A DNA stretch of 64,000 bases from DASQEH01 sp963765725 (GTDB lineage: Bacteria; Actinomycetota; Actinomycetes; Propionibacteriales; Nocardioidaceae). The translations under genes and the position numbers were made by a program. How positions within the stretch are numbered: position 1 is the stretch's first letter; every line of letters begins with the position of its first letter. Positions 1 to 8,684 of the stretch are shown in pieces. The DNA lies in assembly GCA_963765725.1 (NCBI GenBank), contig CAVXXI010000001.1, positions 434,001 through 498,000 of the forward strand, written 5' to 3'. A model generated the notes under the pieces. It was given only the letters and a program-made list of their open reading frames with translations. It was not told where the DNA came from and did not search any database.

Positions 1-500
1 ACGGCCTCGGGATGTCGGCGCGCGGCATCACCGTGTCCACTGTCGGGCTCGTGCCACGCATGCGGCAGCTGGCAGAGGAGTCCATACCGGTCACGCTGGC
101 GCTGTCCCTGCACGCGCCCGACGACGAGCTGCGCAACTCCCTCGTTCCCATCAACACGCGCTGGAGCGTCCGGGAGGCCGTCGAGGCGGCGTGGGACTAC
201 GCCCGCGTCACCCGGCGTCGCGTCTCGGTCGAGTACGCCATGATCAAGGACGTCAACGACCAGGGCTGGCGCGCCGACCTGCTCGGCGACGTCTTGACCT
301 CCTTCGGCGACTGGGGATGGGTGCACGTCAACCTCATCCCGCTGAACCCCACCCCCGGCTCGAAGTGGACGGCATCGCGGCCCGAGGACGAGCGGGCGTT
401 CGTCCGACGGCTGGAGGCGAAGGGCGTGCCCACGACCGTCCGGGACACCCGCGGCCGCGAGATCGACGGGGCATGCGGTCAGCTGGCCGCCCAGGCATGA
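1..500 (+). CDS. rlmN: 23S rRNA (adenine-2503-C2)-methyltransferase RlmN, C-terminal part
   Basis: The 5' end lies outside the window; the open frame enters at base 3 and ends with TGA at 498-500. RlmN is a cytosolic radical-SAM enzyme that methylates C2 of A2503 in 23S rRNA (and A37 of some tRNAs). The visible part begins in the conserved GLGMSARGITVSTVG stretch and runs to the C-terminal ACGQL motif. Its cysteine (codon 474-476) corresponds to the catalytic, transiently methylated Cys355 of the E. coli enzyme. The [4Fe-4S]-binding CxxxCxxC motif must lie upstream of the window. The stop overlaps the next ATG by four bases (ATGA), so the HAD gene is probably translated by coupling. Identity is secure; only completeness is lost. 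Confidence 0.95.
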   Translation, partial: GLGMSARGITVSTVGLVPRMRQLAEESIPVTLALSLHAPDDELRNSLVPINTRWSVREAVEAAWDYARVTRRRVSVEYAMIKDVNDQGWRADLLGDVLTSFGDWGWVHVNLIPLNPTPGSKWTASRPEDERAFVRRLEAKGVPTTVRDTRGREIDGACGQLAAQA

Positions 501-1375
501 GCGAGGCGCGACGCCGGCCGCGTGTGGTCGCCACGGACCTCGACGGCACGCTGGTCCGCAGTGACGGATCGGTGTCCCCGCGGTCCCGGGAGGCGCTGGC
601 GGCGGCCGAACGAGCCGGGATCGCCGTCATCTTCGTCACCGCCCGGCCGCCCCGCTGGCTCGACGAGCTCACGGGGCTGGTCGCCTCACACGGCCTCGCG
701 ATCTGCGCCAACGGTGCGATCCGCTACGACGTGGCGGCCCGCCGGGTGCTGTCGACGACCCCGCTGGCCGCCGAGACCGTGGTCGCCGTCGCCGGCGCGC
801 TGCGGACCGGTCTCCCCGGCACGGTGTTCGCGGCCGAGAGCGAGGCCGGGTTCGTTAAGGAGCCCGACTACCTGGAGCGGCACCCACTTCGGCGCGAGTC
901 TCCGACCGGGCGCATCGAGACCCTCCTCGACCCGCTCCCCGCGAAGCTGCTCGCCCGCAACGAGGCGTACGGCCCCGAGGAGTACGTCGAGCTGGCGACG
1001 GGTCTGGTCGGTCACCTCGTCGAGATCCACGTGTCGGGCGCGACGGGCCTGCTCGAGATGTCCGCGAAAGGCGTGACCAAGGCGAGCGCCCTGCGCGCCT
1101 GGTGCGACTCGAACGGCATCGAGAATGCAGACGTCTGGGCCGCCGGGGACATGCCGAACGACCTTCCCATGCTCGCCTGGGCGGGCCGGGCGTTCGCTGT
1201 GGCCAACGCCCATGCCGACGTGCAGAGGGTGGCCGACGCCGTGTGCGCCAGCAACGACGACGACGGCGTCGCCCAGGTCGTGGAGCTGGCTGTCAGCCTG
1301 CCGGCCGAACCGGAGGCCGTGTCTCATCACCCGGAGGCCGTGGCTGTCATCCCGAAGGATCCGACTCTCCGGTAG
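497..1375 (+). CDS. HAD-superfamily (Cof-type, IIB) phosphatase
   Basis: A protein of 292 residues. Motif I is DLDGTL near residues 15-20 (nucleophile and acid/base aspartates), motif II is VTAR, and the metal-binding end is GDMPNDLPML. A GVTKAsAL lysine segment precedes it. The spacing, with a large cap domain between motifs II and III, is that of Cof/YbiV-like sugar-phosphate or flavin-nucleotide phosphatases; the substrate cannot be read from sequence. I chose the ATG at 497 because it overlaps the rlmN stop (ATGA) and sits directly before the conserved N-terminus. The frame is open further upstream, but that part lies inside rlmN. The gene ends 38 bp before the convergent RIO-kinase gene. 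Confidence 0.88.
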   Translation: MSEARRRPRVVATDLDGTLVRSDGSVSPRSREALAAAERAGIAVIFVTARPPRWLDELTGLVASHGLAICANGAIRYDVAARRVLSTTPLAAETVVAVAGALRTGLPGTVFAAESEAGFVKEPDYLERHPLRRESPTGRIETLLDPLPAKLLARNEAYGPEEYVELATGLVGHLVEIHVSGATGLLEMSAKGVTKASALRAWCDSNGIENADVWAAGDMPNDLPMLAWAGRAFAVANAHADVQRVADAVCASNDDDGVAQVVELAVSLPAEPEAVSHHPEAVAVIPKDPTLR

Positions 1376-1413
1376 CCACAGCTAGCTGTGCCTCGGAGCG
1401 TTGGACCCGGCAC

Positions 1414-2244
1414 TCACCACGCCTGTGCGAGCAGCTCGCCCAGGAGCTCGTCCGGGTCGACGTCGAGGCCGCGCGAGACGAACCACGAGCAGATGTTGCG
1501 GCAGTCCCGCAGCAGGAACTCGGCGCCGTTGGGATTTCCTACTATGTCCAGCACCTGCGGCAGGTCGATGATCACGAGCCGGTCGCCCTGCACCAGCACG
1601 TTGTACGCCGACAGGTCCCCGTGGGCGAGCCCTCGCCGCGCCAACACGGCCATGGCCTCGCTCAGCTGGTCGAAGTAGCCGCGCAGCCGCGACAGGTCCG
1701 GTCGGGTCTGCGCGAGCCGCGGGGCTGCGGCACCGTCGACGTCGATGAACTCCATCAAGATCTCGGTCCCGTCGATCTGGACCGGGTACGGCACGGGTAC
1801 GCCCGCCGACCAGAGCGAGCTCAGGGCGGCGAACTCGTGCTGCGCCCACTGACCCGCCGACGCCTGCCTGCCGTACGCCGTGCCTTTCGCCATCGCGCGG
1901 GCGTCACGGCTGCGACGTACGCGTCTGCCTTCGGTGTAGGACGAGTCCCGGTGGAACTGCCGGTGGTCCGCGCTACGGTAGCGCTTGGCCGCGAGCAACG
2001 ACGACGACCTCCCGGTGACGTCGGGGACCGCCCGCTCGACCAGGAAGACGTCGGCCTCCTTGCCGGTCTTGAGGACGCCCAGCTCGGTGTCGATCGCGCC
2101 GTCGTCGGTGATGACCCAGTCGGGCCGCGGTTCGGGACCGTGGGCGCTCTTCACGACCGACGACCAGGTCGACCATCGTTGCCCGTCCGGCAGGTCGTCG
2201 AGATAGGTGTAGCTGAGATCTGTGTCTGAAAAGGGGGAGTGCAT
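1414..2244 (-). CDS. RIO1-family serine/threonine kinase
   Basis: A protein of 276 residues with RIO kinase hallmarks: a flexible ATP-binding segment KTGKEADVFL in place of a normal P-loop, an invariant lysine in AAKRYR, the catalytic loop HGDLSAYNVLV (Asp and Asn), and the metal-binding IIDLPQ. Archaeal and eukaryotic RIO proteins act in ribosome maturation as kinases or ATPases. Bacterial members are common in actinobacteria but their substrate is not established. The start at 2244 is preceded by GAGGAG ten bases upstream; a longer frame to 2340 has no such site and low-complexity sequence. It is convergent with the HAD gene and divergent from the acyl-CoA ligase. The 284-bp divergent gap shows only a weak CCTCGA/TCGAGG inverted repeat at 2257-2276. 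Confidence 0.88.
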   Translation of the reverse strand: MHSPFSDTDLSYTYLDDLPDGQRWSTWSSVVKSAHGPEPRPDWVITDDGAIDTELGVLKTGKEADVFLVERAVPDVTGRSSSLLAAKRYRSADHRQFHRDSSYTEGRRVRRSRDARAMAKGTAYGRQASAGQWAQHEFAALSSLWSAGVPVPYPVQIDGTEILMEFIDVDGAAAPRLAQTRPDLSRLRGYFDQLSEAMAVLARRGLAHGDLSAYNVLVQGDRLVIIDLPQVLDIVGNPNGAEFLLRDCRNICSWFVSRGLDVDPDELLGELLAQAW

Positions 2245-2528
2245 CGGTGGTGTGCTCCTCGAGCGACTCGTCGAGGGCGCACCGTTCAGTCGGTCAGCGC
2301 ATCCTCGGCAGGGCAGGGACGACAAAGTGCCCCAGGACATGGGTGGACATCTCGACGCCTCCTTCGCTCGCGGGACTGCCCGGTGACCGGACCGACTCGA
2401 TCGTCCACCACGGCAGCCGCGCCTGCAAGTGGTTTTACGGCTCGACCGGACCGACCCCTGCCGGCCCGCCGAGCCCTCTGCCGCTCCTTCCGGCAGGATG
2501 AGGGCCGGAAAGCAGGAGGCGAGTACGC

Positions 2529-4415
2529 GTGCGGAGCTATGCAGAGACCTACGACGCGAGCATCAAGGACCCCGACTCCTTCTGGGCCGAGCAGGCGCAG
2601 CTGGTGGACTGGTTCGTCAAGCCCGCCGTCACCCTCGACCGGTCGCGGCCGCCGTTCTACCGTTGGTACGGGGGTGGTCGTCTCAACACGTGCTACAACG
2701 CCCTCGACCGCCACGTCATCCGCGGCCGCGCGGACCAGCCGGCGCTGATCTACGACAGCCCCGTCACCGGCACTACCCGGACCTTCTCGTACAGCGTCCT
2801 GCTCGAGAAGGTCGCAGCCTTCGCAGCCGTTCTGCGCGACTGCGGCGTCGGGATCGGCGACCGCGTCGTCATCTACATGCCGATGATTCCCGAAGCCGTG
2901 ATCGCTATGCTCGCCTGCGCCCGGCTGGGAGCGGTGCACTCCGTGGTGTTCGGCGGCTTCGCCGCGTCGGAGCTGGCGGTACGCATCGACGACGCCCTCC
3001 CGACGGTGGCGGTCACCGCGTCCTGCGGGATCGAGGGGAGCCGAGTGGTCGCGTACAAGCCCCTGCTCGACAAGGCGCTGGAGCTCGCGGAGCACACAGT
3101 TCCGGCGGTGGTGGTCAAGCAGCGCGAACAGCTGCTCGCCGACATGGTGCCCGGCCGAGACGTCGACTGGGACGAGGCTATCCGCGCGGGCGGCATCGAC
3201 CCCGCGCCGTGTGTGTCTGTCGCGGCGGCGGATCCGCTGTACATCCTCTACACGTCCGGCACGACCGGAAAGCCGAAGGGGATCGTCCGTGACAACGGCG
3301 GCCACGCGGTGGCCCTGACCTGGTCCATGCACAACATCTTCGACATCTCCGCCGGTCAGGTCTGGTGGACCGCGTCCGACGTCGGCTGGGTGGTGGGCCA
3401 CTCGTACATCGTGTACGCGCCGTTGCTCGCCGGCGCCACGACGGTCCTGTACGAGGGCAAGCCGGTCGGCACCCCGGACGCCGGTGCCTTCTGGCGGGTG
3501 ATGGCCGACCACTCCGTGGAGGGGTTCTTCACGGCGCCGACCGCGATGCGCGCCATCAAGAAGGAGGACCCCGAGGGGACCCTGATCCGGCCGCACAACC
3601 TCAATGCGCTGCGCCATGTCTTCCTCGCGGGGGAGCGGCTCGACCCGGAGACGTACCACTGGGCCAGCGAGCACGTCGGCGTGCCGGTGGTCGACAACTG
3701 GTGGCAGACGGAGACGGGGTGGCCGATCGTCGCCAACCCCCGCGGGCTGGAGCCGCTGCCGATCAAGCCCGGCTCACCGAGCGTGCCAGTCCCCGGCTTC
3801 GACGTCCAGGTCCTCGACGAGCACGGAAACGCCCTGCAGCCGGGCCACGAGGGCGCGATCTGTCTACGGCTGCCGCTCCCGCCCGGGACGCTGCCCACCT
3901 TGTGGGGCGACGACGACCGCTATGTCGCGTCCTACCTCGCCACCTACGACGGCTACTACCTGTCCGGCGACGGCGGGTATCGCGACGACGACGGCTACGT
4001 CTACGTGATGGGACGCACCGACGACGTGATCAACGTGGCCGGGCACCGCCTGTCGACCGGGTCCCTCGAGGCCGTGCTGGCCGCGCATCCGGCCGTCGCC
4101 GAGTGCGCGGTCATCGGGGCCGCGGACCCACTCAAGGGCCAGGTCCCCCGCGGGTACGTCGTGCTGAAGGCCGGCAGCGACGTGGACCCCGCCGAGCTGA
4201 CGGCCGAGCTGGTGGCGGCGGTCCGCGACCAGGTCGGGCCGGTGGCGTCCTTCCGCGAGGTCACCGTGGTCGCCGCGCTGCCGAAGACACGCTCCGGGAA
4301 GATCCTTCGCAAGACGATGCGCCAGATCGCTGACGGGGAGGACCCGGCGGTCCCCTCGACCATCGAGGACCCGGCGGTGCTCGACACCATCGCGGCCGCT
4401 CTGCGCAGCCAGTGA
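2529..4415 (+). CDS. prpE: Propionyl-CoA synthetase-like acyl-CoA ligase
   Basis: A protein of 628 residues, typical of PrpE/Acs-type AMP-forming ligases, which convert a short acid, ATP and CoA to acyl-CoA in the cytosol. The P-loop-like motif A3 is YTSGTTGKPKGIVRDNGGH. The WWQTETGWPI segment (core A5) and the hinge/C-terminal SGDGGYRDDDGYVYVMGRTDDVI region are intact, and the C-terminal TRSGKILRK carries the acetylatable catalytic lysine. The IVRDNGGHAVAL segment and the MRSYAETYDASIKDPDSFW start resemble propionyl-CoA synthetase more than acetyl-CoA synthetase. The GTG start is supported by AGGAGG at 2514-2519. It stands alone, 57 bp before dhaK. Activity on propionate rather than acetate is inferred. 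Confidence 0.85.
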   Translation: MRSYAETYDASIKDPDSFWAEQAQLVDWFVKPAVTLDRSRPPFYRWYGGGRLNTCYNALDRHVIRGRADQPALIYDSPVTGTTRTFSYSVLLEKVAAFAAVLRDCGVGIGDRVVIYMPMIPEAVIAMLACARLGAVHSVVFGGFAASELAVRIDDALPTVAVTASCGIEGSRVVAYKPLLDKALELAEHTVPAVVVKQREQLLADMVPGRDVDWDEAIRAGGIDPAPCVSVAAADPLYILYTSGTTGKPKGIVRDNGGHAVALTWSMHNIFDISAGQVWWTASDVGWVVGHSYIVYAPLLAGATTVLYEGKPVGTPDAGAFWRVMADHSVEGFFTAPTAMRAIKKEDPEGTLIRPHNLNALRHVFLAGERLDPETYHWASEHVGVPVVDNWWQTETGWPIVANPRGLEPLPIKPGSPSVPVPGFDVQVLDEHGNALQPGHEGAICLRLPLPPGTLPTLWGDDDRYVASYLATYDGYYLSGDGGYRDDDGYVYVMGRTDDVINVAGHRLSTGSLEAVLAAHPAVAECAVIGAADPLKGQVPRGYVVLKAGSDVDPAELTAELVAAVRDQVGPVASFREVTVVAALPKTRSGKILRKTMRQIADGEDPAVPSTIEDPAVLDTIAAALRSQ

Positions 4416-4472
4416 CGGGACGGGTACGCAACCGCTGTTGTTGAGCGACACAGGGTGTGGTCGGATAGGCCC

Positions 4473-5477
4473 ATGAAGAAGCTGATCAACGACCCCGCCG
4501 ACGTCGTCAAGGAAGCCCTGCTGGGAGTGGAGGCGGCTCACAGCGACCGAGTCCGCGTCGACCACGACAACAAGATCATCTACCGCAAGGACGCGCCGAG
4601 GCAGGGGAAGGTCGGTCTCATCTCGGGCGGCGGATCCGGCCACGAGCCGATGCACGGCGGGTTCGTCGGCCTCGGCATGCTCGACGCGGCCTGCGCCGGA
4701 GAGGTGTTCACCTCGCCCGTGCCCGACCAGATGATGGCCGCCACGAAGGAGGTCGACGGCGGCGCGGGTGTCCTTCACATCGTGAAGAACTACACCGGCG
4801 ACGTGATGAACTTCGAGATGGCCGCGGAGCTGGCGGCCGCCGACAGCGGCATCGAGGTCCAGTCGGTCGTCACCGACGACGACGTCGCGGTCCAGGACAG
4901 CCTCTACACGGCCGGGCGCCGCGGTGTGGGCGTGACCGTGCTGCTGGAGAAGATCGTCGGAGCGGCCGCCGAGGAGGGCCGTTCGCTGCAGGAGGTCGCG
5001 GACCTGGCGAAGGCGGTCAACAGCGCCGGCCGCAGCATGGGCATGGCCCTGACGTCGTGCACCGTGCCGGCGGCCGGGAAGCCGACCTTCGACCTGGCCG
5101 AGAACGAGATGGAGGTCGGGATCGGCATCCACGGCGAGCCCGGCCGTCAGCGTCTCCCCGTCGCCTCCGCGAAAGAGGTCGCGGCCATGCTGGTCGACCC
5201 GATCGTCGGTGACCTCCCGTACGGCGAGGGCGACTCGGTGATCGCGTTCGTCAACGGCATGGGCGGCACGCCGCTGATCGAGCTCTACATCATGTACAAC
5301 GAGGTGGCCGCCCTGCTCGGAAAGGCCAAGATCTCCATCGCCCGCTCCCTGGTCGGCAGCTACATCACCTCGCTGGAGATGGCCGGGTGCTCGGTGACGC
5401 TGCTCAAGGCCGACGACGAGATGATCCGGCTGTGGGACGCACCCGTCAACACCCCCGGACTGCGCTGGGGCGCGTGA
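4473..5477 (+). CDS. dhaK: PTS-dependent dihydroxyacetone kinase, substrate-binding subunit DhaK
   Basis: A protein of 334 residues, full length. DhaK holds dihydroxyacetone as a covalent hemiaminal on a histidine; the matching residue is His220 in GIHGEPG. The N-terminal ISGGGSGHEPMHGGFVG loop is the substrate-pocket signature. Phosphate arrives from DhaL-bound ADP that has been recharged by DhaM, so this is the phosphoenolpyruvate-dependent form, not the single-chain ATP-dependent kinase. The ATG at 4473 is used: upstream in-frame codons to 4455 are not conserved. First gene of dhaKLM, followed directly by dhaL. Expected product is dihydroxyacetone phosphate for glycolysis. Confidence 0.94.
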   Translation: MKKLINDPADVVKEALLGVEAAHSDRVRVDHDNKIIYRKDAPRQGKVGLISGGGSGHEPMHGGFVGLGMLDAACAGEVFTSPVPDQMMAATKEVDGGAGVLHIVKNYTGDVMNFEMAAELAAADSGIEVQSVVTDDDVAVQDSLYTAGRRGVGVTVLLEKIVGAAAEEGRSLQEVADLAKAVNSAGRSMGMALTSCTVPAAGKPTFDLAENEMEVGIGIHGEPGRQRLPVASAKEVAAMLVDPIVGDLPYGEGDSVIAFVNGMGGTPLIELYIMYNEVAALLGKAKISIARSLVGSYITSLEMAGCSVTLLKADDEMIRLWDAPVNTPGLRWGA

Positions 5478-5479
5478 CG

Positions 5480-6109
5480 ATGGCGGACACCGTCGACATC
5501 GGTGCCTTCTCGGACTGGATGCGAGGATTCGCGGCCACCGTCCACGACAACGCGCAGTACCTGACCGAGCTCGACGCGGCGATCGGCGACGCCGACCATG
5601 GGAGCAACCTCGACCGAGGTATGAAGGCGGTCGTCGCGGCCCTCGACTCGGCGTCGTTCGACGCGGCCGACGCCCTGTTCAAGAAGGTCGGGATGACCCT
5701 GGTCAGCACGGTCGGGGGAGCGAGCGGGCCGCTGTACGGGACCTTCTTCCTGCGCTTCGGCAGCGCCCTGCAGGGTGAGACGGAGATCTCGGCCACCGAG
5801 CTCGGAGCGGCCCTGCGCGCCGGCGTGGAAGGAATCATCGCCAGGGGCAAGGCCGAGGCCGGCGACAAGACGATGGTCGACGCCTGGCTGCCCGCTCTGG
5901 AGGCCTACGACGACGCGGTCGCGGGCGGAGTCGCGTCCGCGCTGAGTGCGGCGGCGGCGGCCGCCGCCAAGGGCCGCGACGAGACGGTCCCTCTGGTCGC
6001 CCGCAAGGGACGCGCAAGCTACCTCGGTGAGCGCAGCGCGGGCCATCAAGACCCCGGGGCCACGAGCACGACGATGTTGCTGGAGTCGGCGGTAGCCTCC
6101 CTGTCGTGA
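5480..6109 (+). CDS. dhaL: Dihydroxyacetone kinase ADP-binding subunit DhaL
   Basis: A protein of 209 residues and the nucleotide-binding half of the PTS-type DHA kinase. The AIGDADHGSNLDRGM motif near residues 34-48 supplies aspartates that hold Mg2+-ADP, and the GGASGPLYGTFF loop lines the nucleotide. The C-terminal HQDPGATSTTMLL segment is normal for the family. The chosen ATG is two bases after the dhaK stop; an in-frame GTG at 5474 would instead give a 4-base GTGA overlap, and both are plausible. The gene overlaps dhaM by four bases (GTGA at 6106-6109), so the three subunits are probably made in fixed proportion. Confidence 0.93.
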   Translation: MADTVDIGAFSDWMRGFAATVHDNAQYLTELDAAIGDADHGSNLDRGMKAVVAALDSASFDAADALFKKVGMTLVSTVGGASGPLYGTFFLRFGSALQGETEISATELGAALRAGVEGIIARGKAEAGDKTMVDAWLPALEAYDDAVAGGVASALSAAAAAAAKGRDETVPLVARKGRASYLGERSAGHQDPGATSTTMLLESAVASLS

Positions 6110-8577
6110 TCGGGATCGTCGTGGTCTCGCACAGCCGGGCGTTGGCAGAGGCGGCTGTCGGGCTGGCGAACGAGATGGTCGAGGACGACTCCCGGCCGGC
6201 CATCGCGGTCGCGGCGGGGCTCGACGCGACGACGTTCGGGACCGACGCTGCGGCGGTGGCCGAGGCCATCGGGTCCGTGGACTCACCCGACGGGGTGCTG
6301 GTCCTGCTCGACCTCGGCAGCGCGGTGCTCAGCGCGGAGATGGCGCTCGAGTTCCTCGACGCCGACATCGCCGGCCACGTGGTCGTCTCGGCCGCGCCGC
6401 TGGTCGAGGGGCTGGTAGCCGCGGTGGTGCAGGCGTCCACCGGGGCGGACATCAGCTCGGTCGCCGACGAGGCGATGCGCGGGCTCAGCGGCAAGCAGGA
6501 CCACCTCGCGAGCGCCGACCACACTGCGTCGCCGGAGCCGGAGCCGGCGCTGGACGCGTCGGCGTCGTCAGCTGCGCTCCCGCCCGACGCGTCCGTCGAG
6601 GTCGTCGTGACCAACGCCCACGGCCTGCACGCCAGACCCGCGGCACGACTCGTCGGCCTGGTCCGGACGTTCGACGCGACAGTGACGCTCACCGATCTCG
6701 AGTCCGGCCGCGGACCCGTCGACGCCGGCAGCCTCAGCCGCGTCGCGACCCTGGACGCCCGCTGTGGTGACCGGGTGAGGGTCGAGGCGTCCGGTCCCGA
6801 CGCCGAGCGCGCCGTCGACGCGGTACGCGCGCTGGCCGAGCGTTCGTTCGGGGACCGCGACGAGCCCGCGGCCACGGTCCCGACGCCAGGGCGGCTCGAT
6901 GTCGGCGGGTCAGGACTGGACATGGCCATGGGTCCGGCGGTCGTGCTCGTCGACGAAACCAGCACCGACGAGTACGTGCCCGGCGGTGTCGACGAGGAGC
7001 GGGCGCGGTCCCGAGGGGCCGTCGAGGCCGCAGCAGTGTCGATCGGGCGCGTCCGGGCGCGTACCCGGGAGGCCGTCGGCGAGGCAGAGGCGGAGATCTT
7101 CGACGCCCAGCTCGCGCTGCTGTCGGACCGCTCGCTGCTCGACTCGGTCGAGGAGCGGCTCGGGGCGGGTGCGTCGGCGCCCGAGGCGTGGACCGGCTGC
7201 CTGCAGGCGCTGGCCGCCGACTTCGAGGCGCTCGCCGACCCCTACCAGCGGGAGCGGGCGCAGGACGTCCGCAGCGTCCAGCGCAGTGTCGTAGCGGCCC
7301 TGACAGGTCGACCGGACCCGGTGGCCGCCCGCGCCGACGAGTCCGGTGTGCTCATCGTGCCCGAGCTCGACGCCGCCACGGCGGCGACCCTGGACACCTC
7401 GCGGGTGACGGGCGTCGTCACCCTGCAGGGCGGTACCACGGGGCACGGCGTCATCGTGGCGAAGTCCCGCGGCATCCCTGTCATCACCGACGTCGGTGAA
7501 GCCGCCGCGGGCGTGCACGACGGCACGCTGGTCGGCTTCGACGCCCGGACGGCGACGTTCGTCGTCGACCCCGACGAGGAGTGGCAGCGCGACTTCGCGT
7601 CGCAGGTGCGCTCGCGTACCGACGCCCGTACGCACGCCCTGGCTCACGCCTCCGAGCCGGCCGTCACCACGGACGGCTGCCGCGTGACGGTCGCCGCGAA
7701 CGTCAACTCCGTGGACGACGCCGCACAGGCAACGCGGCAGGGGGCGGAGGGGTCGGGGCTGGTCCGTACCGAGGTGCTCTTCGGGCAGGACTCCACGCGC
7801 CCGTCCGTCGAGCGGCAGACACAGGCGTTTCTCGCTCTCGCCGCTGCCTTGGACAACCGGCCGATCACCATCCGGACGTGGGACGTGGGAGGCGACAAGC
7901 CGCTGCCGTTCCTTCCGCAGCCCGCCGAGGCCAACCCTTTCCTGGGCGAGCGGGGTCTGCGGATGTTCCGGCGCCGGACCGACGTCCTGGACGAGCAGCT
8001 CCGCGCGATCTGCCTCACCGCGCGTGAGACGCCGACCCGGGTCATGTTCCCGATGGTCACGACTCCCGACGAGGTGGACTGGGCCCTGCAGCGGCTGCAG
8101 GCGGCCGAGCAGGCGACGACCGGTGCCCGCCCGTCCGGGCTCGAGGTCGGCGTCATGATCGAGGTACCGGCGGCGGCGCTGCGCGCCGGCCGGGTGGCTG
8201 CACGCCTGGACTTCGTCAGCATCGGGACCAACGACCTCACCCAGTACACGACCGCAGCCGAGCGCGGGAACGCGGCCGTTGCGGGTCTCGCGGACGGGCT
8301 CGAGCCGGCCGTGCTGCAGCTCATCGAAGCGGTGTGCCGCGACGTGCCCGACCACACGACCGTCGCCGTGTGCGGCGACCTGGCCAGCCGCCCCGAGGCC
8401 GCGCCGCTGCTGATCGGGCTCGGGGTGCGTGAGCTGAGCGCAGTGGTGCCACGCGTCCCCGACCTGAAGGCAGCGATCCGCGAGACCAGCCTGTCGGCCT
8501 GCCAGGACGTCGCTCGGCGCGCCGTCGCAGCACCGAGCGCCGCAGACGTACGCTTGCTGCTTGCCGGCACCGGGTGA
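6106..8577 (+). CDS. dhaM: DhaM-HPr-enzyme I fusion: PEP-dependent phosphoryl donor of DHA kinase
   Basis: A protein of 823 residues with three PTS modules in one chain. Residues 1-135 are the DhaM/EIIA-mannose-like domain with phosphoacceptor His9 (VVVSHSR). An Ala/Pro/Ser linker leads to an HPr domain at about 163-245 with His175 in GLHARPAA. The rest is a full enzyme I: swivelling domain with His447 in GGTTGHGVIVAKS, the IRTWDVGGDKPLP arginine region, SIGTNDLTQYTTA, and the C-terminal cysteine Cys756 in VCGDLAS. E. coli DhaM stops within the N-terminal half of enzyme I; this one keeps the PEP-binding barrel. By inference it could carry phosphate from PEP to DhaL unaided. The GTG start overlaps the dhaL stop. 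Confidence 0.93.
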   Translation: MIGIVVVSHSRALAEAAVGLANEMVEDDSRPAIAVAAGLDATTFGTDAAAVAEAIGSVDSPDGVLVLLDLGSAVLSAEMALEFLDADIAGHVVVSAAPLVEGLVAAVVQASTGADISSVADEAMRGLSGKQDHLASADHTASPEPEPALDASASSAALPPDASVEVVVTNAHGLHARPAARLVGLVRTFDATVTLTDLESGRGPVDAGSLSRVATLDARCGDRVRVEASGPDAERAVDAVRALAERSFGDRDEPAATVPTPGRLDVGGSGLDMAMGPAVVLVDETSTDEYVPGGVDEERARSRGAVEAAAVSIGRVRARTREAVGEAEAEIFDAQLALLSDRSLLDSVEERLGAGASAPEAWTGCLQALAADFEALADPYQRERAQDVRSVQRSVVAALTGRPDPVAARADESGVLIVPELDAATAATLDTSRVTGVVTLQGGTTGHGVIVAKSRGIPVITDVGEAAAGVHDGTLVGFDARTATFVVDPDEEWQRDFASQVRSRTDARTHALAHASEPAVTTDGCRVTVAANVNSVDDAAQATRQGAEGSGLVRTEVLFGQDSTRPSVERQTQAFLALAAALDNRPITIRTWDVGGDKPLPFLPQPAEANPFLGERGLRMFRRRTDVLDEQLRAICLTARETPTRVMFPMVTTPDEVDWALQRLQAAEQATTGARPSGLEVGVMIEVPAAALRAGRVAARLDFVSIGTNDLTQYTTAAERGNAAVAGLADGLEPAVLQLIEAVCRDVPDHTTVAVCGDLASRPEAAPLLIGLGVRELSAVVPRVPDLKAAIRETSLSACQDVARRAVAAPSAADVRLLLAGTG

Positions 8578-8684
8578 CCCCCGCGTTACAGCCATGCCGG
8601 CGCTCTCGGGCCGGATGCCCGGGTGCGGGTCGTCCGGGTACGCCTACCCCATCGTGAGCCGTAGGCGAGGTCAAAGGAGTCGTC

